This document shows positions 35,492-43,979 of a stretch of 44,099 nucleotides of DNA, piece by piece. The DNA is from Actinoplanes oryzae. Lineage in GTDB: Bacteria > Actinomycetota > Actinomycetes > Mycobacteriales > Micromonosporaceae. Within the stretch, counting starts at the first letter, position 1; each line of letters begins with the position of its first letter. A program made the position numbers and the translations under genes. The stretch is from NCBI RefSeq assembly GCF_030757795.1, contig NZ_JAUQWH010000067.1, forward strand, positions 1 through 44,099, given 5' to 3'. The notes beneath the pieces are model-generated. The model saw only the letters and a list, made by a program, of their open reading frames with translations, had not been told where the DNA came from and did no database searches.

Positions 35492-36016
35492 ATGCCGTAC
35501 GGGGTCGTCCTCCTGCCCAGCCGCGCCACCCACGCCCGCCTGGCCGCCCTGGCCGCCACCGTCGCCGGCCCGAGCCGGATCAGCGCGCTGGGCGACCGCG
35601 CCCCAGCCCACGTCTCCGTAGCCCACTTCGACGGGCCCGCCGACGCCGTCCGGGAGCGGACCGCCGCCCATCCCCACCGCTCGCTGACGGTCAAGGTGAT
35701 CGGCCTGCTCTACACCGTCGTGCCCGAGGGCGACTACTACGTGCCCGAGGGCGGCGTCTACTTCGGCGTCGAGATGGTCCGCCGCCCCGACCTGAACGCC
35801 CTGCACACCGAGGTGCTCGGCTGGATCGCGGAGGCGGGCGCCACCCCGCTCGGCGCGGTCGGCCCGGACTTCCGGCCGCACATCACGCTCGGCATGACCC
35901 GGTCGCCCCAGCTGCCGCCGCTCACCGAGTTCCCGCTCGGCGAGATCCCGGTCACTCTGGCGTTCGGCGAGCTGGGCCCGTACGGCACCTTTCCCGGCCT
36001 GACGCCGCCGGCGTAA
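35492..36016 (+). CDS. 2H phosphoesterase superfamily (2'-5' RNA ligase-like) protein
   Basis: This 174-residue cytoplasmic protein has two H-x-S/T motifs, AHVSVAH (His40, Ser42) and RPHITLG (His130, Thr132), spaced as in 2'-5' RNA ligase-like and cyclic phosphodiesterase proteins. The substrate is unknown; RNA ends or cyclic nucleotides are the usual ones in the superfamily. The ATG is 1 nt after the glutaredoxin stop, so the two are co-transcribed. No strong ribosome site is seen, which favours coupling. Confidence 0.78.
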   Translation: MPYGVVLLPSRATHARLAALAATVAGPSRISALGDRAPAHVSVAHFDGPADAVRERTAAHPHRSLTVKVIGLLYTVVPEGDYYVPEGGVYFGVEMVRRPDLNALHTEVLGWIAEAGATPLGAVGPDFRPHITLGMTRSPQLPPLTEFPLGEIPVTLAFGELGPYGTFPGLTPPA

Positions 36017-36178
36017 TCGTCACGCGCACGGCCCTGTCCGGCCACGGACGGGCACCGCGGCCCGGCAATTGTCTCCTTCCAGACGGTGTCTTTGTCTCCT
36101 TCGGGGCGTGGCGCTGCGCCTGTGGCGGCGCAGGGGCTACCGTCATCCGCTGAGAAACACATGTTCGTGGGGGGATTC

Positions 36179-36745
36179 GTGTCGACTTTCGCTGCCGCGG
36201 TTGCGCGGGGCAAGAACGGCTGGACGGCGTCCGAGCTGGAGCTCTCCGGGGCTGGCGACATCGACGAGGTGGTCGACCGGCTGCGGGATGCCGAGCCGGA
36301 CGCCGAGGTGTCGCTGCTCTTCGTCGAGGCCGACGATCAGTACCTGGTGATCCTGCGCCTGGACGACGGCGAGGACCTGCGCGTGTTCGGGTCGGACTCG
36401 GCGTTCGCGGACGAGAGCCGTCTCGGCACGCTGCTGCTGGCCGACGTGGAGACGCCGCCGGTCGGGATCGACGAGCTGGCCGGGAGCCGGTCGGCGGACG
36501 ACGATGACGACGCCGCGTCGGACTTTGACGCCGACGCCGACGACGAGGACGAGGACGAGCGGCCCGCGGCGGACCCGGACGCCGACCCGGTCGGGGACGT
36601 CGAGATCCTCGCCGACCTGGGGATCAGCGCCAACCGGCTGCTCACCCTCTGCGGCCTGGAGGGGATGCTGCCCTCCGACGTGACCGCGGAGATCTGCCAG
36701 AAGCTCGGCGCCGGCGACGAGCTGGAAGAGCTGCGCGACGCGTGA
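36179..36745 (+). CDS. tRNA adenosine deaminase-associated protein
   Basis: This 188-residue protein belongs to the actinobacterial family found directly before tadA. The start STFAAAVARGKNGW, the DIDEVVDRLRD helix and the C-terminal DLGISANRLLTLCGLEGMLP segment are recognisable, while the centre (about 102-150) is an acidic stretch of mostly Asp and Glu. Its role with TadA is not established. GTG 36179 is chosen since GGGGGG lies 4 nt upstream and the family starts there; ATG 36161 is an alternative. It overlaps tadA by 4 nt (GTGA). Confidence 0.85.
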   Translation: MSTFAAAVARGKNGWTASELELSGAGDIDEVVDRLRDAEPDAEVSLLFVEADDQYLVILRLDDGEDLRVFGSDSAFADESRLGTLLLADVETPPVGIDELAGSRSADDDDDAASDFDADADDEDEDERPAADPDADPVGDVEILADLGISANRLLTLCGLEGMLPSDVTAEICQKLGAGDELEELRDA

Positions 36746-37200
36746 GGAGCCGTCCTCTGCACGAGGCGTGGATGCGGCGGGCGCTGTCCGTCGCGTCCAC
36801 GCGCCCCTCGGCGGAGGACGTGCCGGTCGGGGCTGTGGTCTACAGCCCGACCGGCATCGAGCTGGCCGTCGCCGGCAACGAGCGCGAGCTGTACGAGGAC
36901 CCGACCGCGCACGCCGAGATCCTGGCCCTGCGCCGGGCAGCCGAGGTCACGGGCAGCCGGCGCCTCGACGGCTGCACGCTGGTCGTCACGCTGGAACCCT
37001 GCACGATGTGCGCGGGGGCCCTGGTGCTCGCCCGCATCGAAACGCTGGTCTTCGGCGCGTGGGAGCCCAAGACCGGGGCCGCCGGCTCCCTCTGGGACGT
37101 GGTCCGGGACAGACGCCTGAACCACCGCCCCGAGGTCTACGCCGGCGTGCTCGAGGACGAGTGCGCCACGCTGATGCGGTCGTTCTTCCGGCGGTTATGA
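36742..37200 (+). CDS. tadA: tRNA-specific adenosine deaminase
   Basis: This 152-residue zinc enzyme converts A34 to inosine in the anticodon of tRNA-Arg(ACG). The zinc/catalytic motifs are HAE (residues 57-59) and PCTMC (86-90), with DVPVGAVV and AWEPKTGAAGSL also conserved. Start is GTG at 36742, overlapping the stop of the associated-protein gene. Its 3' end overlaps convergent deoD by 6 bp. Confidence 0.93.
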   Translation: MRSRPLHEAWMRRALSVASTRPSAEDVPVGAVVYSPTGIELAVAGNERELYEDPTAHAEILALRRAAEVTGSRRLDGCTLVVTLEPCTMCAGALVLARIETLVFGAWEPKTGAAGSLWDVVRDRRLNHRPEVYAGVLEDECATLMRSFFRRL

Positions 37201-37902
37201 GATCGCGGTGTCGAGCCCGATCTGCACCATGGCGGAGAAGCCCTGCTCCCGCTGCGCCGAGTCCATCTTCTCGCCGGTCTTGATGTGGTCGCTGACGGTC
37301 AAAATCGTCAGCGCCTTCGCCCGGTACCGGGCGGCGATCGTGTAGATGGCCGCCGACTCCATCTCCACGGCCAGCACCCCGTAGTCGGCGAGCGTGTCGT
37401 TCAGATCCGGCCGATCGGTGTAGAACGCGTCCGCCGCGAACACCGGACCCACCCGCATCGGTACGCCCCGGCGCTCGGCCACGTCCACGGCGGTGCGCAG
37501 CAGCCCGAAGTCCGCCACGGGCGCGTAGTCGACCAGCCCGTCGAAGCGCACCCTGTTCATGTTCGAGTCGGTGGCCGACCCGTTCGCGGCGATCACGTCG
37601 CCGAGCCCGAGCTCCTCCGACAGGGCGCCGCAGGAGCCGATCCGGATGACGGACTTCACGCCGTACTCGTTGATCAGCTCATGCGTGTAGATCGAGGCCG
37701 ACGGCATCCCCATGCCCGACCCCTGCACGGAGACGGTCTGGCCCTGCCACTTGCCGGTGAACCCCAGCATCCCCCGGACCTGCGTGTAGCAGACCGCATC
37801 CTCCAGGAACGTCTCCGCGATCCACTTCGCCCGCATCGGATCCCCGGGAAGCAGGACCCGCTCGGCAATCTCCCCCGGCTGCGCGCCGATGTGCACACTC
37901 AT
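37195..37902 (-). CDS. deoD: Purine-nucleoside phosphorylase, DeoD type
   Basis: This 235-residue hexameric enzyme cleaves purine nucleosides with phosphate in purine salvage. Typical motifs are VLLPGDPMRAKWIAE (phosphate site), SGMGMPSASIYTHELI, RIGSCGAL, the substrate loop VLAVEMESAAIYT and TVSDHIKTGE. The ATG at 37902 begins the family's N-terminus (SVHIGAQPGEIA); a longer frame from 37932 is unlikely. It is not next to other salvage genes here. Confidence 0.94.
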   Translation of the reverse strand: MSVHIGAQPGEIAERVLLPGDPMRAKWIAETFLEDAVCYTQVRGMLGFTGKWQGQTVSVQGSGMGMPSASIYTHELINEYGVKSVIRIGSCGALSEELGLGDVIAANGSATDSNMNRVRFDGLVDYAPVADFGLLRTAVDVAERRGVPMRVGPVFAADAFYTDRPDLNDTLADYGVLAVEMESAAIYTIAARYRAKALTILTVSDHIKTGEKMDSAQREQGFSAMVQIGLDTAIS

Positions 37903-38021
37903 GACAGTTGATCCTGCCAGGTACGTCGACACGCCCGGCGCGTACCTGCCAAAACGCCCCCGCCGATCGAGAGGGGTAACCCGCGCGCGGGCCGCCGGGG
38001 GCGTCGGGTAACGTACTTCCC

Positions 38022-38111
38022 GGTGGTGTGTCCGAGCGGCCTAAGGAGCACGCCTCGAAAGCGTGTGAGGGTTTACGCCCTCCAAGGGTTCAAATCCCTT
38101 CACCACCGCCA
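38022..38111 (+). tRNA. tRNA-Ser (anticodon CGA)
   Basis: Class II cloverleaf: acceptor GGTGGTG pairs with CACCACC, anticodon stem CACGC/GCGTG encloses CTCGAAA (anticodon CGA), variable arm TGAGGGTTTACGCCCTC, T-loop GGGTTCAAATCCC. Discriminator G and CCA are encoded. TAACGT (38009-38014) ends 7 nt before the first base. The anticodon stem is the same as that of tRNA-Ser(GGA) at 31943. Confidence 0.96.
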
Positions 38112-38124
38112 TGCAGCAGGGCAA

Positions 38125-38155
38125 CGCCCGGCAGCTCCCAGCGAGCCGCCGGGCG
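38125..38155 (+). terminator. Terminator of tRNA-Ser(CGA)
   Basis: CGCCCGGC (38125-38132) and GCCGGGCG (38148-38155) form an 8-bp stem, extended inside by GCTC/GAGC, then TTTCTCGTT. It begins 14 nt after the tRNA. Confidence 0.7.
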
Positions 38156-38194
38156 TTTCTCGTTGCGATGACAGGCACGGAAGTCCGCCCTGCG

Positions 38195-38302
38195 TCATCG
38201 GTGGCCGACCCACCAGATGGCAGCAGTCATCAGCGCACCGCCGGCCGATGTCGCCATGCCGCCGAGCAAGCCGTACGCCACCTTCGAGACCACGCGGCGC
38301 AT
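38195..38302 (-). CDS. Candidate 35-residue single-pass membrane peptide
   Basis: From ATG 38302 a 35-residue frame reads MRRVVSKVAYGLLGGMATSA, continues as one membrane helix and ends IWWVGHR. The composition (basic start, Gly/Ala-rich helix, basic end) and high G/C at third positions are like a real small membrane protein, but no ribosome site is seen and the family is unknown. It fills the otherwise empty gap between tRNA-Ser and the PHP gene. Confidence 0.4.
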   Translation of the reverse strand: MRRVVSKVAYGLLGGMATSAGGALMTAAIWWVGHR

Positions 38303-38451
38303 GCCCGGGGCGTCTGCTGCCGCGGGCGCAACACGTCCGGTTCGCCGACACGAGGCCGGCCGCGCGGCGGACCGCACACGAAGCGCTGATCTCGATCCCG
38401 GCCTGACCGCGGTTGGCTGCCCGGCGGGCCGATCGCCCGTACGCTGGCCGG

Positions 38452-39507
38452 GTGACCTCCAGAGATCCGGTTGCCGACCTGCGGCGCATCGCCTTCCTGC
38501 TGGAACGGGCCAACGAGGCGACCTACCGGGTCAAGGCGTTCCGTTCGGCCGCGGCGACGGTGGCGGGGCTGCCGCGGGAGGAGTTGCTGCAGCGGGTGGC
38601 CGAGGGGACCTTGGCCAAGCTCAGCGGCGTCGGCGACGTGACTGCGCGGTGCGTCACGGAGTCGCTCGGGGGTGAGGTGCCGGCCTATCTGCGGCGGCTG
38701 GAGTCGACCGAGGGCACCGATCTTGCCGGGGCCGCCGCGGCGCTGCGGGCTGCCTTGCGGGGGGACTGTCACTCGCACTCCGACTGGTCCGACGGAGGCT
38801 CGCCGATCGAGGAGATGGCGCTGGCGGCGGTCGAGCTCGGGCACGAGTACCTGGTGCTGACCGATCACTCGCCCCGGCTGACCGTGGCGAACGGGCTCAC
38901 GCCTGCCCGGCTCCGCAAGCAGCTGGACCATGTGCAGAAGGTCAACGATGCGCTGCCCGAGGGCTTCCGGATTCTCACCGGCATCGAGGTCGACATCCTG
39001 GCCGACGGGTCGCTGGATCAGGAGGATGAGCTGCTGGAACGGCTCGATGTGGTGGTCGGATCGGTGCACAGCGGGTTGCGGGACGACGCGGCGAAGATGA
39101 CGCGGCGGATGGTGCGGGCCGTCGGCAATCCGCATCTGGACATTCTCGGGCACATGACCGGACGGAAGGTCGCCGCGAAGGGGGATGGCGACAGGGCGCA
39201 CCGCGGGGGGCGTACGCGGCCGCCGTCCGATTTTGATCTGGAGAAGGTGCTCGAGGCGTGCGTGGAGCACGGCACGGCGGTCGAGATCAACTCCCGGCCG
39301 GACCGGCTGGACCCGCCCAAGCGGATGCTGACGGTCGCGGTCGAGGCCGGCTGCCTCTTCAGCATCGACACCGACGCGCACGCGCCGGGGCAGCTCGACT
39401 GGCAACGGTACGGATGCGAGCGCGCCGCCCTCTGCGGCGTCCCCGCCGAGCGGGTCGTCAACACCTGGACGGCGCAAAAGCTACTCGAATGGACGGGGTC
39501 GCGATAG
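38452..39507 (+). CDS. PHP-domain phosphoesterase with helix-hairpin-helix N-terminus
   Basis: This 351-residue protein combines an N-terminal helix-hairpin-helix region (about 1-95; ATYRVKAFRSAAATV, then LSGVGDVTA) with a C-terminal PHP domain. The metal motifs are CHSHSDWSDG (His107, His109), LTDHS, ILTGIEVDI, VVGSVHSG and IDTDAHAP. The layout is that of bacterial DNA polymerase X with the polymerase domain absent, so a DNA-end processing nuclease/phosphatase role is likely but untested. GTG 38452 lies 6 nt after TACGCT (38440-38445), a leaderless promoter. A DUF885 gene follows 13 nt later. Confidence 0.85.
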   Translation: MTSRDPVADLRRIAFLLERANEATYRVKAFRSAAATVAGLPREELLQRVAEGTLAKLSGVGDVTARCVTESLGGEVPAYLRRLESTEGTDLAGAAAALRAALRGDCHSHSDWSDGGSPIEEMALAAVELGHEYLVLTDHSPRLTVANGLTPARLRKQLDHVQKVNDALPEGFRILTGIEVDILADGSLDQEDELLERLDVVVGSVHSGLRDDAAKMTRRMVRAVGNPHLDILGHMTGRKVAAKGDGDRAHRGGRTRPPSDFDLEKVLEACVEHGTAVEINSRPDRLDPPKRMLTVAVEAGCLFSIDTDAHAPGQLDWQRYGCERAALCGVPAERVVNTWTAQKLLEWTGSR

Positions 39508-39520
39508 GTAAGGTCGCGGG

Positions 39521-41191
39521 GTGGGACAGATTGATGACCTCGCGAACCGTTACGTCGACGAGTGGGCGCCGCTCAACCCGACCGGCGCCACGTCCATCGG
39601 CGTGCCCGGCTACGACGATCAGCTCGACGACCTGTCGCCGGAGGGGTTCGCCGGCCAGGCGGAGCTGATCCGGCGGACGCTGGTCGAGCTGGACCCGCTG
39701 GAACCGGAGACCGAGCGCGAGCGGGTCGCCAAGGAGGCGATGCAGGAGCGGCTCGGGCTCGACCTCGAGCGCTACGACTCCGGCGACGTGGCGAGCGACA
39801 TCAACGTCATCGCGAGCGCGGTGCACGGGCTGCGCATGATCTTCGACCTCATGCCGACCGAGGGCGAGGAGGCGGTCGCCAACATCTCGGCCCGGCTCGG
39901 CGGCTTCCCCAAGGCCATCGAGCAGTACCAGCAGTCGCTGCTGGCCGAGGCCGCCCGGGGCAACGTCAGTGCGCGCGCCCAGATGCTCGAGGTCGCCGAG
40001 CAGTGCACGATCTGGACCGATCCGGCCCGGGACAACTTCTTCGGCGGGCTGGCGTCGCGGCTGACCGCCACCGGCGCGCTGCGGACGGAGCTGACCCGCA
40101 ACGCCGAGGCCGCGGCCGCCGCGACGCGGGGGTTCGCCGGCTTCCTGCGTACGGAGCTGGCGCCGCTCGGCCGCGAGAAGGAGGCGGCGGGCCGGGAGCG
40201 CTACGAGCGCGCGTCGCAGTACTTCCTCGGTGCGCGGGTCGACCTCGACGAGACGTACGCGTGGGGCTTCGAGGAGCTCGCCCGGCTCGAGGCGGAGATG
40301 CGCACGGTCGCCGCCGAGATCGCCGGGCCGGGCGCCACTGTGGACCGGGCCGTCGAGGTGCTCGACGCCGACCCCGCCCGCACGGTCGCCGGCAAGGAGG
40401 CCTTCCGGGAGTGGATGCAGGCGACCGCCGACAAGGCGATCGCCGAGCTGAACGGCACCCACTTCGACATCCCGCCGGCGATCCGCACGGTCGAGGCGTG
40501 CCTGGCGCCGACCAGCGACGGCGGCATCTACTACACCGGGCCGAGCGAGGACTTCAGCCGCCCGGGCCGCATGTGGTGGGCGGTGCCCGAGACGCAGACC
40601 ACGTTCTCCACCTGGCGCGAGGCGTCGACCGTCTATCACGAGGGCGTTCCCGGTCACCACCTCCAGGTCGGCCAGGCGGTCTACGAGTCCGCGCTGCTCA
40701 ACCGCTGGCAGCGCCTGCTCTGCTGGTGCTCGGGGCACGGCGAGGGCTGGGCGCTCTACGCCGAGCGGCTCATGGACGACCTGGGTTATCTCGCCGACCC
40801 GGGCGACCGGCTCGGCATGCTCGACGGCCAGGCCCTGCGCGCCACCCGGGTCATCGTCGACATCGGCATGCACCTCGAGCTGGAGATCCCGCGGGACAAC
40901 CCGTTCGGCTTCCACCCGGGCGAGCGCTGGACGCCGGAGCTCGGCCTCGAGTTTCTGCGCCAGCACTGCCGGATGCACGACGACGTCCTGCGTTTCGAGT
41001 GGAAGCGCTACCTCGGCTGGGCCGGTCAGGCGCCCTCTTACAAGGTGGGCGAGCGCATCTGGCTGCAGGCCCGCGACGAGGTGAAGGCCCGCAAGGGCGC
41101 GGACTTCGACCTGAAGGCCTTCCACCGGGACGCGCTCAACCTCGGCGCCCTCGGCCTGGACCCGCTGCGCAAGGCCCTCGCCCGCCTCTGA
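39521..41191 (+). CDS. DUF885-family metallopeptidase-like protein
   Basis: This 556-residue, largely helical protein is of the DUF885 family. The zinc-site-like HEGVPGHHLQ motif (about residues 373-382) and a downstream GHGEGWALYAERLM with further Glu match the gluzincin-like fold of the family. No signal peptide is visible, so it is cytoplasmic. GTG 39521 lies 6 nt after TAAGGT (39509-39514), suggesting its own leaderless promoter placed over the stop of the PHP gene. The natural substrate is unknown; peptides are expected. Confidence 0.87.
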   Translation: MGQIDDLANRYVDEWAPLNPTGATSIGVPGYDDQLDDLSPEGFAGQAELIRRTLVELDPLEPETERERVAKEAMQERLGLDLERYDSGDVASDINVIASAVHGLRMIFDLMPTEGEEAVANISARLGGFPKAIEQYQQSLLAEAARGNVSARAQMLEVAEQCTIWTDPARDNFFGGLASRLTATGALRTELTRNAEAAAAATRGFAGFLRTELAPLGREKEAAGRERYERASQYFLGARVDLDETYAWGFEELARLEAEMRTVAAEIAGPGATVDRAVEVLDADPARTVAGKEAFREWMQATADKAIAELNGTHFDIPPAIRTVEACLAPTSDGGIYYTGPSEDFSRPGRMWWAVPETQTTFSTWREASTVYHEGVPGHHLQVGQAVYESALLNRWQRLLCWCSGHGEGWALYAERLMDDLGYLADPGDRLGMLDGQALRATRVIVDIGMHLELEIPRDNPFGFHPGERWTPELGLEFLRQHCRMHDDVLRFEWKRYLGWAGQAPSYKVGERIWLQARDEVKARKGADFDLKAFHRDALNLGALGLDPLRKALARL

Positions 41192-41197
41192 TCCTCG

Positions 41198-41230
41198 GGC
41201 CGGGGCCGCCCCGCGAGGGCGGCCCCGGCC
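41198..41230. terminator. Strong hairpin between convergent genes
   Basis: GGCCGGGGCCGCC and GGCGGCCCCGGCC form a perfect 13-bp stem with a 7-nt loop. It begins 7 nt after the DUF885 stop and ends 3 nt before the beta-propeller stop on the other strand, so it probably terminates both. Confidence 0.75.
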
Positions 41231-41233
41231 GGC

Positions 41234-42367
41234 TCAGCTGAACTGGGCGAGCCGCTGCTGCGACCGCCCGTCGACCGCGGTGAACGTGCCGCCGGCCGCG
41301 AAGGCGCCCACCCCGGCCGACGCCGCCATGGTCAGCACGCCCTCGATCCCGTTGGCGTCCGCCCGCCAGTCGTGCAGGTGGCCGTCGGCCGCCGACAGGG
41401 ATGCGATCTTGACGCGCCGGTCCGAGCCGTCGAGGCAGACCCCGCGATCACCGGTACGGGCGGTCCGGCACGCGTTGTCGAAGTGCCCGCCGACGTAGAC
41501 GCTGCCGCCGAGCGTGGCGATCGCCTGGGCGTCCCCGTCGAAGGTCGCCGTCCAGCGCCGGCTTCCGCTCGGGGAGTACGCACTGGCGGTCCCGCCCCGG
41601 CCGCCGCCCGCCGTGAACACGCCGTCCGGGGTGGCCGCGATCCCGAACACGACCACCGAGGCTCTCGGCCGGAAGCCGGACACGATCGTGGCGGCCGCCG
41701 GATGCAACGCGACCAGGCGGTCGTACCCGGTCGAGCCGTTGATCCGATGGAATGTCCCCCCGGCGTAGATGCGCCCGCCCGCCGCCGCCAGCGTCTCGAC
41801 CTGGTCGTCGGCGCGGGGGCGCCAGTTGCCGTCGAGCTCCCCGCTGTCGAGGTCGAAGGCGGCGAGCCGGCTCCGCGCGCGCCCGTCGATCGCCGTGAAG
41901 GAGCCGCCGGCATAGAGGCGTCCGTGCGCTGCGACCAACGCGTACGGGCGGCCGTCGACGCTGTGCCGGAACGTCCCGGACAGCGCGCCGCTGCCGGCGT
42001 CGACCCGGGCGAGGCTGTCCCGCCGCTGCCCGTTGACGGAGCCGAAGTCACCGCCGAGATAGACCGCCGACCCGCTCACCGCGAGTGCCTTCACCCGCCC
42101 GTCGGCCGCGGGCGCCCAGGGCAGCAGCTCCCCCGTGTACGCGTTGACAGCCGCCAGCCGGGTCCGCCGGATCGACCGCCCTTGCACGATCGCCGCCGTG
42201 AAGTCCCCGCCGACAAAGATGGTGCCGCCCGAGTACGCCACGGTCAGCACAGTTCCGTTGAAGCCCGGCACGGAGTCCGAGGACTCGGCGGGCGCTGCCT
42301 CGGCCGGCGTCGCCAGCGTGCCGGTGAGCACGACGACGAGCGCCAGGATCTTGCTCCTGTACGTCAC
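41234..42367 (-). CDS. Secreted beta-propeller protein (DUF5122-like repeats)
   Basis: This 377-residue protein has a signal peptide (about 1-24, ending TPAEAAP) followed by seven or more repeats of about 45 residues. Each contains a VYLGGDF- or IYAGGTF-like strand and an LAAFDLDSGEL-like turn, the pattern of DUF5122-type propellers found in actinobacterial surface proteins. There is no catalytic motif, so binding or scaffolding is likely. GTG 42367 lies 6 nt after TACGGT (42374-42379 on this strand), a leaderless promoter. It is divergent from tyrA. Confidence 0.82.
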   Translation of the reverse strand: MTYRSKILALVVVLTGTLATPAEAAPAESSDSVPGFNGTVLTVAYSGGTIFVGGDFTAAIVQGRSIRRTRLAAVNAYTGELLPWAPAADGRVKALAVSGSAVYLGGDFGSVNGQRRDSLARVDAGSGALSGTFRHSVDGRPYALVAAHGRLYAGGSFTAIDGRARSRLAAFDLDSGELDGNWRPRADDQVETLAAAGGRIYAGGTFHRINGSTGYDRLVALHPAAATIVSGFRPRASVVVFGIAATPDGVFTAGGGRGGTASAYSPSGSRRWTATFDGDAQAIATLGGSVYVGGHFDNACRTARTGDRGVCLDGSDRRVKIASLSAADGHLHDWRADANGIEGVLTMAASAGVGAFAAGGTFTAVDGRSQQRLAQFS

Positions 42368-42373
42368 ATCTCG

Positions 42374-42387
42374 ACCGTATATGCGGT
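42374..42387. promoter_or_regulatory. Dyad covering the -10 box of the beta-propeller gene
   Basis: ACCGTATATGCGGT contains inverted ACCG/CGGT arms 6 bp apart, and its left arm includes the TACGGT -10 box of the minus-strand gene. A bound repressor would block that promoter. Regulation is inferred only from overlap. Confidence 0.4.
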
Positions 42388-42445
42388 ATTTAGGCAGGTA
42401 CAGCCCTCGTACGGAGGCCGCCCGTCCGTGTGCGACAGTGCCGAA

Positions 42446-43384
42446 GTGAACGTCTCCGTGCTCGGTCTCGGTCTCATCGGCGGCTCTCTGCTGCGGGCCC
42501 TCGCCGCCCGCGGACACCACGTGACCGGCTACGACAGCGACGCCGGGACGCGGGCCGCCGTCTCCGCCGCCGGCCTCACGGTGACCGACGACATCCCTTC
42601 CGCGCTCGCCGGCGCATCGCTGGCGATCCTGGCCGTACCGTTGCCCGCGCTGGCCGGCGTGGGAGCCGAGCTCGCCGCCTTCTCGGGCCTGGTCACCGAT
42701 GTCACGTCCGTGAAGGTGCCGGTCCGGACGGCGCTTGCCGGGCGCCGGTTCGTGGGCGGCCACCCGATGGCCGGCAAGGAGTCGTCGGGCTTCCTCGCCT
42801 CCGACCCGCACCTGTTCGACGGGTGCGCCTGGGTGCTGTGCCTGGAGCCCGAGACCGATCTCGGCGACTGGCTGACGCTCGCGGCGCTGATCACGTCGCT
42901 GGGTGCGCGCGTGGTGCCCGCCACCGCGGCCGAACACGATCAGGCGGTCGCGCGGATCAGCCACGTGCCGCATCTGCTCGCCACGGCCCTGAGCGGCCTG
43001 CTCGACGGTCAGGCGCAGGCTGCGACCCTCGCCGCCGGCTCCTTCCGTGACGGTACGCGCGTCGCGGCCACCCGCGCGGCACTCATCGCCGCCATGTGCG
43101 GGGGCAACGCGGGCCCCACGGCGGAGAACCTGTCCACGGTCATCGCGTCGCTCTCGGCCTACCGTGACGCGTTGACTGCCGACGACCCGATCGCCGCGCT
43201 CACGCCGCTCCTCGACCGTCCCGGGCAGCTGCGCCGCCAGTGGCCGCCGGCGGCGTACTCGCCGGTGGAGGTCGCTCGTGATCCGGCCGCGTTGCTGGAG
43301 CTGGGGCGGGCCGGCGGCTGGCTCACCGAAATCGGCGCGGTCCTTGTCGGAAAGCGGCCAGAAGCTGACCGCATCGGTTCCTAG
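42446..43384 (+). CDS. tyrA: Prephenate dehydrogenase
   Basis: This 312-residue enzyme oxidatively decarboxylates prephenate in tyrosine synthesis. The Rossmann start VLGLGLIGGSLLRAL (residues 5-19) and DVTSVKVPV, GGHPMAGKESSG (catalytic His) and ISHVPHLLATAL motifs are clear, followed by the helical dimer domain. No C-terminal ACT domain is evident, so feedback control may be weak or of another kind. GTG 42446 is chosen from the Rossmann start; a weak GACAGT sits 6 nt upstream. No aroA or other aromatic gene is adjacent in this window. Confidence 0.92.
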   Translation: MNVSVLGLGLIGGSLLRALAARGHHVTGYDSDAGTRAAVSAAGLTVTDDIPSALAGASLAILAVPLPALAGVGAELAAFSGLVTDVTSVKVPVRTALAGRRFVGGHPMAGKESSGFLASDPHLFDGCAWVLCLEPETDLGDWLTLAALITSLGARVVPATAAEHDQAVARISHVPHLLATALSGLLDGQAQAATLAAGSFRDGTRVAATRAALIAAMCGGNAGPTAENLSTVIASLSAYRDALTADDPIAALTPLLDRPGQLRRQWPPAAYSPVEVARDPAALLELGRAGGWLTEIGAVLVGKRPEADRIGS

Positions 43385-43412
43385 CCTGGTCCGGACAGAC
43401 AGGAGAGGGACC

Positions 43413-43979
43413 ATGCCCGGACAAGTCGGCGCCATCAGCAACGAACGAGACGGACTGCTCGCCTACCTCGCCCAGATGCGATACGTGTTGCGGCTCACCG
43501 CGTACGGGCTCACGCCCGAGCAGCTGCGCGCCACGCCGGCCGCCAGCACGCTCTCGGTCGGCGGGCTCATCAAGCACTGCGCGTCCACCGAGCGGGGCTG
43601 GATCGACACGGTCCGGCGCCGGCCGCAACCGGTGGACTATCAGGCGTACGTGGACAACTTCCGCCTCGCGGACGGCGAGACGATCGAGGAGATTCTCGCC
43701 GAGTACGAGCGGGTGGCGGCGTACACGGAGAAGACCGTCGCCGAGATCGCCGACCTGGGCCAGGAGGTCCCGATCGACCACTCGGTGCCGTGGAACCCGA
43801 AGGACCTCGACGCCTGGTCGGTGCGCTGGGTGCTGCTGCACCTGATCCAGGAGACGGCCCGCCACACCGGGCACGCCGACATCATTCGCGAACAGCTCGA
43901 CGGCGCGACAGCGTACCCGTTGATGGCCGCCGCCGAGGGCTGGCCGGAGACCGACTGGATGAAGCCCTGGCGACCTTGA
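43413..43979 (+). CDS. DUF664 mini-DinB protein
   Basis: This 188-residue four-helix-bundle protein is of the DUF664/DinB-like family. The metal-binding histidines are apparent in GGLIKHCASTERGW and LIQETARHTGHADIIREQL. AGGAGAGGG lies about 4 nt before the ATG and TAGCCT (43382-43387) is a probable -10. Family members are thought to be thiol-dependent transferases, but no substrate can be named. Its stop directly abuts the next, convergent gene. Confidence 0.85.
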   Translation: MPGQVGAISNERDGLLAYLAQMRYVLRLTAYGLTPEQLRATPAASTLSVGGLIKHCASTERGWIDTVRRRPQPVDYQAYVDNFRLADGETIEEILAEYERVAAYTEKTVAEIADLGQEVPIDHSVPWNPKDLDAWSVRWVLLHLIQETARHTGHADIIREQLDGATAYPLMAAAEGWPETDWMKPWRP

